From Nanobdellota archaeon (GTDB lineage: Archaea > Nanobdellota > Nanobdellia > Pacearchaeales > UBA12030): a stretch of DNA of 5,490 bases. Under the pieces are notes generated by a model. The model did not search any database, was not told where the DNA came from, and worked only from the letters and a program-made list of their open reading frames with translations. The stretch covers positions 1 to 5,490 of the forward strand of contig JACZVS010000038.1 in the NCBI GenBank assembly GCA_022572525.1, written 5' to 3'. Positions 1-4,690 of the stretch are shown in pieces; position 1 is the stretch's first letter, and the number at the start of each line of letters is the position of its first letter. A program made the translations under genes and the position numbers.

Positions 1-2606
1 CCTTAAGTTTTAGTTATGATTGGGACAGAGAGTTAGCAGCTCACACTCCCGAATATTATAGATGGAATCAACTTTTCTTCCTCAAGTTTTTAGAGAAAGG
101 CCTTGTGTATAGAAAGGAGTCTCCTGTAAATTATTGCCCTAAGTGTAAGACAGTTCTTGCAAATGAGCAAGTTAAGGGTGGGAAGTGTTGGCGCTGCGAA
201 AGTGAAGTGGAGGATAAGCAACTTGAACAATGGTTCTTTAAGATTACTAAGTATGCTGATGAACTTTTGAAAGATCTTGAAAAGTTGGACTGGCCTGAAA
301 AGGTCAAGGTCATGCAGAAAAATTGGATTGGTAAAAGTAAGGGAACAGAGATTAAATTTAAAGTTAAGGGGAGTGGAGAAGAAATTCCAATCTTCACAAC
401 AAGAGCCGATACTTTGTATGGAGTGACTTTTATGATTTTTGCTCCTGAACATCCTTTTGTTAGTGGGTGGGTTAAAGGAACAAAATATGAGAAACCTTTC
501 CAGGAATTTTTGAAAGAAGTGAAAAAAGAAAGTAAGGTTGAAAGAATGTCTGCACAAACAGAGAAGAAAGGAATGTTTATTGGCAAGTATGCAATTAACC
601 CTCTAAACAAAAAAGAGATTCCTATTTATATCAGTAATTTTGTTGTTTATGAATATGGGGGAGGAGCTATAATGGCTGCTCCAGCCCATGATCAAAGAGA
701 TTTTGAATTTGCAAAGGCACATTCACTTCCGATAAAAAAGGTCATCGAAGCGGAATACATACAAGAGACAGAGCCTGGAATTGTAAAAGACGGCCTTCCA
801 TTTGTAGAACGTGAGGGTGTTGTGGTAATTGTTAAGCATTGGAAAGAAGAAAAGTATCTTGGACTTCGATGGAAAAAAGTTGCATGGAAGACATGGATAA
901 CTGGGGGGGTTGAAAAAGGGCAAACTGCTGAAGAGGCAGCACGTGCCGAAGTACTAGAAGAAACAGGTTTCAAAAATTTACGTTTTGTAAAAGACTTGGG
1001 AGTAATTCATAGTAAATTTTATCATGTTCCTAAAAAAGAAAACCGCCTTGTTCATGCCCGCTGCCTGTACTTTGAACTTGAAGATAGTAGTCAAGATGAA
1101 ATATCAAAAGAGGAACAAGATATACATGAGATAGTCTGGCGTTCGAAGAACGAAGTTGAGAAATTCCTTACTCCTGCGGCTCACCACCGAGCATGGATAG
1201 AGCTTCAAGGAAGCCAAGCATTTGAAGGGAATGGAATTTTAGTAAATTCTGGAAAGTTTGATGGAATGAATAACAAAGATGCAATAAAAGCAATAACAAA
1301 AGAACTTGTGAAGAAAAAACTTGGCAAATCAACAATTCATTATAAGATCAGAGATTGGTTGATCTCTCGACAGAGATATTGGGGAACTCCAATTCCTGTT
1401 GTCTATTGTGATAATTGTGGAATTGTTTCTGTTCCTGAGAAAGATCTTCCTGTGAAGTTGCCTGCTTCTAGCAAAGTTAAATTTGGAAAGGGAAATCCTC
1501 TTCTTACAGCAAAAGAATGGTTAAATGTAAAATGTCCTAAATGTGGAAAGAAGGCGAAACGGGAAACAGATACAATGGATACTTTTGTTGACAGCTCTTG
1601 GTATTTCTTAAGATACTGTTCAGCTAAAGAAAGCAAGCAGCCTTTCAAAAAAGATGAAGTTACTTACTGGACGCCTGTTAATCTTTACATTGGTGGGATC
1701 GAGCATGCTATCCTTCATCTGATATATGCAAGATTCTTCACAAAAGCTCTTGCAGATCTTGGCTATTTGAAATTTAGAGAGCCATTCACGAGGCTTTTTA
1801 CTCAGGGAATGGTGTTGAAAGACGGAGAAGTTATGTCAAAGAGTAAAGGCAATATTGTAAGTTGCGATGAGATGCTCGAGAAATATAATGCAGACACAAT
1901 AAGGCTTTTTGAGTTAAGTGTTGCGTTGCCAGAAAGTGATCTTGAGTTCAGAGAAGGAGGGATTGCTGGAAGCTTCCGCTTTTTACAGAAGCTTTATGGT
2001 ATTTTCACGGCAGAATATGGTAAAAAAGGAAATGAACTTATCGAGGAATATTTGCTTGCCGAAAAAGAGAGGCTAATAGCGGCAGTAACAACAGAAATAG
2101 AGGCTCTAAGGCTGAACATTGCAACCTCCAACATTTTTACTTTTGTGGATAAAGTAAGCAAGTTCAAAAGACTTGTTAGTGCATCTGTGATGAAAGAAAT
2201 CGCATCTTCAGTTGCCTTGCTTATGTTGCCATTTACTCCCCATATTGCAGAAGAACTCTGGAGTGTGCATGGCAAGAAGGGCTTTGCATCTGTGGCAGAA
2301 TGGCCAAAAGCAAAGAAGTTGATAGGAAAGCAAGAAAGAGCGATTAAATCAATTCAGCTTTTAGAAACTGTTGAAAGAGATCTGGAAAACTTATTCAGGA
2401 TTATCAGGAATAAAGGAAAGAAAGTTTCGCAAGCTTACATTTACGCCGTTACAGAAGATTACAGAATCTTGAAGCCTCTCGAAGAAATCATGTCTTCACA
2501 TCTTGGTGCTGTTAAAGTCTTCTCAGTGAAGGACAAGAAAAAACATGATCCTCTTTCAAGAGCCGATAAGGCAAAACAAGGAAGGCCTGCCCTTTACTTA
2601 GAATGA
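1..2606 (+). CDS. leuS: Leucyl-tRNA synthetase, bacterial type, 5'-truncated by the window, with a Nudix insert
   Basis: Class I synthetase that charges tRNA-Leu with leucine in the cytoplasm. The first full codon is at 3, and the frame is open to the left edge, so the GTG at 105 is not the start. The HIGH region is off-window; 867 residues are visible. Seen, in visible numbering: the YDWDRE and EYYRWNQ segment at 5-25; zinc knuckle 1 with Cys 45, 48, 62 and 65; the CP1 editing motif TTRADTLYG from 132; HDQRD at 229-233 with the editing aspartate; a Nudix-like insert at about 249-406; WLISRQRYWG from 452; zinc knuckle 2 with Cys 469, 472, 511 and 514; MSKSKGN at 611-617; and a helical anticodon-binding domain at about 650-780. 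The zinc-1 and HDQRD motifs are of bacterial rather than archaeal/eukaryal type, although the GRPALYLE end recalls archaeal enzymes. All visible catalytic and editing motifs are intact, so it should be functional. It overlaps the next gene by 4 bases. Confidence 0.96.
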   Translation, partial: LSFSYDWDRELAAHTPEYYRWNQLFFLKFLEKGLVYRKESPVNYCPKCKTVLANEQVKGGKCWRCESEVEDKQLEQWFFKITKYADELLKDLEKLDWPEKVKVMQKNWIGKSKGTEIKFKVKGSGEEIPIFTTRADTLYGVTFMIFAPEHPFVSGWVKGTKYEKPFQEFLKEVKKESKVERMSAQTEKKGMFIGKYAINPLNKKEIPIYISNFVVYEYGGGAIMAAPAHDQRDFEFAKAHSLPIKKVIEAEYIQETEPGIVKDGLPFVEREGVVVIVKHWKEEKYLGLRWKKVAWKTWITGGVEKGQTAEEAARAEVLEETGFKNLRFVKDLGVIHSKFYHVPKKENRLVHARCLYFELEDSSQDEISKEEQDIHEIVWRSKNEVEKFLTPAAHHRAWIELQGSQAFEGNGILVNSGKFDGMNNKDAIKAITKELVKKKLGKSTIHYKIRDWLISRQRYWGTPIPVVYCDNCGIVSVPEKDLPVKLPASSKVKFGKGNPLLTAKEWLNVKCPKCGKKAKRETDTMDTFVDSSWYFLRYCSAKESKQPFKKDEVTYWTPVNLYIGGIEHAILHLIYARFFTKALADLGYLKFREPFTRLFTQGMVLKDGEVMSKSKGNIVSCDEMLEKYNADTIRLFELSVALPESDLEFREGGIAGSFRFLQKLYGIFTAEYGKKGNELIEEYLLAEKERLIAAVTTEIEALRLNIATSNIFTFVDKVSKFKRLVSASVMKEIASSVALLMLPFTPHIAEELWSVHGKKGFASVAEWPKAKKLIGKQERAIKSIQLLETVERDLENLFRIIRNKGKKVSQAYIYAVTEDYRILKPLEEIMSSHLGAVKVFSVKDKKKHDPLSRADKAKQGRPALYLE
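747..1220 (+). other. Nudix-like domain inserted in the LeuRS CP1 editing domain
   Basis: About 158 codons lie between the LeuRS blocks ending IKKVI and starting GILVNSG, where ordinary enzymes have a short linker. The inserted protein has the order of a Nudix fold: a strand (GVVVIVKHW), then GLRWKKVAWKTWITGG, the Nudix box at visible residues 301-323, and a C-terminal WRSKNEVEKFL segment. Against Gx5Ex7REUxEExGU, the box keeps Gly301, Glu316, Glu319, Glu320 and Gly322. The first Glu is Gln307 and the Arg is Ala315. Glu319 and Glu320 are the expected metal ligands, so catalysis is possible but not assured. All 8 Arg codons here are CGN, against 4 of 28 in the rest of leuS. From memory, similar Nudix insertions occur in LeuRS of some candidate-phylum bacteria. 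The function is unknown; hydrolysis of a nucleotide by-product such as Ap4A is a guess. Confidence 0.88.
903..971 (+). other. Nudix box, degenerate at two consensus positions
   Basis: These 23 codons run from GGVEKG to EETGF. The glutamates at consensus positions 16, 19 and 20 are present, while consensus Glu7 is Gln and Arg15 is Ala. The Arg normally pairs with a box glutamate and holds the metal site in shape, so its loss may weaken the activity. Confidence 0.85.
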
Positions 2607-3193
2607 AGAAAAAAGTTCAAAGTCGTAGAGGAGTTTTTCTTATAATTATTTTCTTTGTACTGGGATTTGCTATTGCTGCCTTGCTCTTTTACAAGCCAAC
2701 AACCGACTTCCCTTCTGCACAGATAACAGCAGCAAATGCAGAAATTATTCCTATTGTAGACAGAAATTACTTTGATATTGTTGTTCCTGAAATCCAGCAA
2801 GCTGAAAGACAGATCGATATAGCAATCTTTCAATTTAAGTTTTATGAGAATAAGGAAAATAAAGTTAGATTGTTGCAAGAAGCTCTGATTGAGGCTGCTG
2901 ATAGGGGTGTCACTGTTAGAGTTATTCTAGATCAAAGCAATTGGAATTCTGGAATTAAGAAGGATAATGAACCAACTCTTAATTATTTGAAAGAGAATGG
3001 AATTCAAGCAAAGTTTGATTCTCCAAAGAAAACTCTTCATACCAAACTACTGATTATAGATGATACTGTAATTGTTGGCTCTACAAATCTTGGCTTTCAT
3101 GCTCTTGAGAGAAATAGTGAAGTTTCGGTTCTGATACGCAATAAAGAAACAGCAGATTATTTTAGAGCTTATTTTGAGGGCCTGTGGAATTAA
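2603..3193 (+). CDS. Membrane-anchored phospholipase D/Nuc-like protein with one HKD motif
   Basis: This 196-residue protein belongs to the PLD superfamily, whose members cleave phosphodiester bonds in lipids or nucleic acids through a covalent phosphohistidine. The N-terminus is KKK..RR followed by a hydrophobic helix at about 11-30. This should place the rest outside the cytoplasm, as a signal anchor or a signal peptide. The domain starts near 47 with YFDIVVPEIQQAERQIDIAIF, the usual first strand and helix. The catalytic motif is His146, Lys148, Asp153, then Gly159-Ser160 and Asn162, followed by the conserved NSEVSV. The Asp-to-Gly gap is 5 residues, one shorter than the common form. With a single HKD it would need to dimerise, as Nuc-type enzymes do. 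The ATG lies within ATGA at the leuS stop, which implies co-transcription and coupled translation. The substrate cannot be told from sequence; a nuclease role is as likely as a lipase role. Confidence 0.87.
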   Translation: MKKKVQSRRGVFLIIIFFVLGFAIAALLFYKPTTDFPSAQITAANAEIIPIVDRNYFDIVVPEIQQAERQIDIAIFQFKFYENKENKVRLLQEALIEAADRGVTVRVILDQSNWNSGIKKDNEPTLNYLKENGIQAKFDSPKKTLHTKLLIIDDTVIVGSTNLGFHALERNSEVSVLIRNKETADYFRAYFEGLWN

Positions 3194-3228
3194 GTAGTAA
3201 CTTTCATAGCGCGTAAAGTACAACAAAC

Positions 3229-3237
3229 TTTTTATAT
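3229..3237 (+). promoter_or_regulatory. Archaeal TATA box for the first sigma-like gene
   Basis: TTTTTATAT begins 28 bases before the ATG at 3257, with an A-rich stretch (ACAAAC) just upstream where a BRE would lie. At the usual TATA-to-start distance, transcription would begin at or next to the ATG, giving a leaderless mRNA. No ribosome binding site is present. The 63-base gap after the PLD gene shows no clear terminator. Confidence 0.75.
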
Positions 3238-3256
3238 TACTTCTACTTATTATTTA

Positions 3257-3760
3257 ATGCGTTATAAAGAGGGGAGCGACGAGAATTCTGAAGCTCATAG
3301 TGCCTATGAGGAATATAGGGAGAATCTCTATAGATATGTTTATAGAATTGTTTCCAACAGAGCAGATGCCGAAGATATTATGGGTGGAATTTATATTAGG
3401 GTAATTACGAAGTGGAAAAATCTGAAAGATGTAAGAGCAACTAGAAATTGGATTTTCACGATTGCTCGCCATCTTGCATTTGATAAATTAAAACAAAGAA
3501 CACTGATAAGCTTAGATGATGTTAATCCTATTGGAGTTGGTGGTCTTGAAGCAAAAACTGTAATGCGGATTACTGTAAGACAAACATTAAATGGCCTCCA
3601 ACAAGATTACAGGGATCCTCTTATTTTGTGTGACATGGATGATAGACCTGCAAAAGAGGCCGCAAAGATACTTGGCCTCACTGTTCCAGCTCTTAAGTCT
3701 AGGTTATATAGGGGTAGAATAGCTTTGAGAGATAAATTAGAATCAGCTTTAATCACATAA
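3257..3760 (+). CDS. Sigma-70 family, ECF-type RNA polymerase sigma-like protein (paralogue 1)
   Basis: A 167-residue protein with only sigma regions 2 and 4, the ECF layout. Region 2 (about 18-82) includes YRYVYRIVSNRADAEDI and NWIFTIARHLAFDKLKQR, a very close match to the -10-recognising part of bacterial ECF factors. Region 4 (about 108-165) holds a helix-turn-helix, AKEAAKILGLTVPALKSRLY, for -35 recognition. The linker carries GVGGLE at 93-98, repeated at the same residues in the neighbouring paralogue. The region 2.2 motif that binds the core polymerase usually reads DxxQE; here it is DIMGG, so both Gln and Glu are lost. The ATG is chosen because it sits 28 bases after the TATA box start. 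Archaea normally use TBP/TFB, so this is either an acquired regulator or a DNA-binding protein reusing the fold. Sigma-like proteins have been reported from uncultured archaea (Rinke et al. 2013). No anti-sigma gene is adjacent. Confidence 0.88.
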   Translation: MRYKEGSDENSEAHSAYEEYRENLYRYVYRIVSNRADAEDIMGGIYIRVITKWKNLKDVRATRNWIFTIARHLAFDKLKQRTLISLDDVNPIGVGGLEAKTVMRITVRQTLNGLQQDYRDPLILCDMDDRPAKEAAKILGLTVPALKSRLYRGRIALRDKLESALIT

Positions 3761-3796
3761 AATCGGCTTTGTGTACTTAGTGCCTCTTGTGTAAAA

Positions 3797-3817
3797 AGTC
3801 CTCTAAATTATAGGACT
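3797..3817. repeat. 21-base palindrome between the sigma-like genes
   Basis: AGTCCT-C-TAA-A-TTA-T-AGGACT pairs at 9 of 10 positions around the A at 3807. It is a candidate dimer-binding operator centred about 50 bases upstream of the next TATA box. It could alternatively be a hairpin ending the first sigma transcript, since ATTT follows it. The symmetry runs into the centre, so as RNA it would form a 6-pair stem with a 9-base loop. Confidence 0.5.
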
Positions 3818-3856
3818 ATTTAACAAAGCAGATCAAGGCGATTTTTAGGGGAAATA

Positions 3857-3865
3857 TTTTTATAT
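3857..3865 (+). promoter_or_regulatory. Archaeal TATA box for the second sigma-like gene
   Basis: TTTTTATAT, preceded by GAAATA, starts exactly 28 bases before the ATG at 3885. Both the nine-base box and the spacing are identical to those of the first sigma-like gene. A leaderless transcript is expected; the C-rich stretch between box and ATG offers no Shine-Dalgarno. Confidence 0.75.
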
Positions 3866-3884
3866 TGCCCTGCCCCTCCACTTC

Positions 3885-4397
3885 ATGATAAACGGAAGAG
3901 ATCAAGTAATTTCTGAAGCTTTTGAGCGTTATAAGGGCAGGATTTATAATGTGGCTTATGGAATAGTTAAAAATCCTGAAGATGCGAAAGATGTTGTAAT
4001 GGAAACTTTTGAGAGTGCATTTAGAAGATATGATCGTTATGAAGAAAAAGGTTTGATGTACTGTTGGTTGCGTAGGATAGCTGTTAACACAGCTATTCAT
4101 TCCATTAAAAAAAGTGAAAGAAGACTGACTTTGCCCTTTGAAGAAGAGCACCCCTGTGCTGGTGTTGGTGGTGTCGAAGAAGAGGTACTTTCAGGAATTG
4201 TAGTAAATGACTTAATGAAGGGGTTAAGAAGAAATCTTCCAGATCATCAAATCCCGACAATGGAGTTATATGCAGAAGGCTGGTCTTATGGAGAAATATC
4301 AGAACAGCTTAGAATTTCTATTGGAACTGTAAGATCAAGGCTTAGTAGGGCTAGAGATATTCTGAGGTCAGAACTTTTAGAAAGTTTGACAGCATGA
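3885..4397 (+). CDS. Sigma-70 family, ECF-type RNA polymerase sigma-like protein (paralogue 2)
   Basis: A 170-residue protein with the same two-domain layout as its upstream neighbour. Region 2 is at about 11-80: FERYKGRIYNVAYGIVKNPEDAKD, then CWLRRIAVNTAIHSIKK. Region 4 is at about 108-163, with a standard helix-turn-helix (SYGEISEQLRISIGTVRSRL) closer to the bacterial consensus than that of paralogue 1. In region 2.2 the DxxQE motif reads DVVME, so Glu is kept and Gln lost. GVGGVE occupies residues 93-98, exactly as GVGGLE does in paralogue 1. Elsewhere the two proteins differ strongly, so the duplication is old, or they were acquired separately from one family. The gene has its own TATA box and is probably transcribed alone. 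It should bind DNA; whether it binds archaeal RNA polymerase is unknown. The stop is TGA. Confidence 0.9.
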   Translation: MINGRDQVISEAFERYKGRIYNVAYGIVKNPEDAKDVVMETFESAFRRYDRYEEKGLMYCWLRRIAVNTAIHSIKKSERRLTLPFEEEHPCAGVGGVEEEVLSGIVVNDLMKGLRRNLPDHQIPTMELYAEGWSYGEISEQLRISIGTVRSRLSRARDILRSELLESLTA

Positions 4398-4407
4398 AAT
4401 CCAAACC

Positions 4408-4416
4408 TTTTTAAAT
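4408..4416 (+). promoter_or_regulatory. Archaeal TATA box for the small Cys-cluster gene
   Basis: TTTTTAAAT preceded by CCAAACC (a BRE-like flank) begins 32 bases before the ATG at 4440. It lies only 10 bases after the stop of the second sigma-like gene. Initiation near 4435-4440 would leave a leader of a few bases or none. Confidence 0.7.
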
Positions 4417-4439
4417 TCTTCTTTCTTAAGTATATTACA

Positions 4440-4613
4440 ATGGCAAAATTCAAATGCAAATGTGGACATGAGTCTGATGAAGCAGGGGAGCACTGCAGCT
4501 CTGCTATGGAAGAAGTGAAAGAAGAATCTTCAGCAGAAGGAGCAGGAGAAGCAGGATCTTCAGCAGAAGAAAAGACAAGCGAAGAAGACAAGTCAGAAGA
4601 GAAAACAGAATAA
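4440..4613 (+). CDS. Small acidic protein with an N-terminal Cys/His cluster (57 aa)
   Basis: A short gene supported by its own TATA box, a clear ATG, a TAA stop and a T-rich terminator. The first 23 residues carry a probable half zinc ribbon: Cys6, Cys8 (KCKCGH), then His18-Cys19. The rest is a low-complexity, probably disordered tail of Glu, Ser, Ala, Lys and Gly, with a ten-residue near-repeat beginning SSAEGAGEAG. The compact CxCG...HC head resembles small zinc-ribbon-like proteins common in DPANN genomes, an analogy drawn from memory. The function is unknown. The acidic tail could bind a basic partner or keep the protein soluble. It lies directly after the sigma pair but lacks the HxxxCxxC motif of zinc anti-sigma factors, so an anti-sigma role is not supported. 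Confidence 0.8.
   Translation: MAKFKCKCGHESDEAGEHCSSAMEEVKEESSAEGAGEAGSSAEEKTSEEDKSEEKTE
4526..4569 (+). repeat. Direct repeat inside the small acidic gene
   Basis: ATCTTCAGCAGAAG occurs at 4526-4539 and again at 4556-4569, exactly 30 bases apart and in frame. It encodes a SSAE unit each time. This is likely a slippage-type duplication that lengthened the acidic tail by ten residues. Confidence 0.8.
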
Positions 4614-4625
4614 ATTCTTTGTTTG

Positions 4626-4650
4626 TTAATTTTTATTTTTCCTTTTTATT
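4626..4650 (+). terminator. T-rich archaeal terminator
   Basis: Three T5 runs at 4630-4634, 4636-4640 and 4643-4647 follow the small gene's stop within 35 bases, with no hairpin. Oligo-T tracts on the coding strand are enough for intrinsic termination by archaeal RNA polymerase. This is the clearest terminator in the window. Confidence 0.65.
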
Positions 4651-4660
4651 ATTTAGAAAA

Positions 4661-4669
4661 GTATTTAAT
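4661..4669 (+). promoter_or_regulatory. Archaeal TATA box for the voltage-sensor-like gene
   Basis: GTATTTAAT preceded by AGAAAA (purine-rich, BRE-like) starts 30 bases before the ATG at 4691. Initiation just before or at the ATG is expected, and no Shine-Dalgarno is present. It directly follows the T-rich terminator of the previous gene. Confidence 0.65.
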
Positions 4670-4690
4670 TTCCTTCTCTTAGAGTGAATT

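Larger units (their letters stand above)
3761..3884 (+). promoter_or_regulatory. 124-base spacer between the two sigma-like genes
   Basis: This non-coding spacer holds, in order: TTTGTGTACTT at 3768-3778, which is nearly the reverse complement of AAGTACAACAAA at 3216-3227 ahead of the first sigma gene; a 21-base imperfect palindrome at 3797-3817; and the TATA box of the second gene. It contains no convincing ORF or structured RNA. The length is generous for this compact genome, which makes regulatory content plausible. Confidence 0.45.

Noticed and set aside
105..107. GTG as the start of leuS
   Set aside because: The same frame is open back to position 3 and encodes the conserved YDWDRE and EYYRWNQ segment, so the gene begins outside the window.
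747..1220. A separate Nudix gene, intron, intein or frameshift interrupting leuS
   Set aside because: The frame runs without a stop through both borders, and there are no intein splice motifs (no Cys/Ser start or HN end). It is an in-frame domain insertion.
131..2275. Several minus-strand open frames of 60-160 codons inside leuS
   Set aside because: They mirror a strongly conserved gene, have no promoter and show no recognisable protein family.
3797..3820. Bacterial Rho-independent terminator
   Set aside because: The 6-pair stem has a 9-base loop and is followed by only ATTT, not a U-run. Hence it is listed as a palindrome of uncertain role.
4440..4613. Zinc-binding anti-sigma factor (ZAS type) for the sigma pair
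   Set aside because: There is no HxxxCxxC motif or anti-sigma helical domain; the cluster is CxC...HC in a 57-residue protein. The TATA box and terminator also make it a separate unit.
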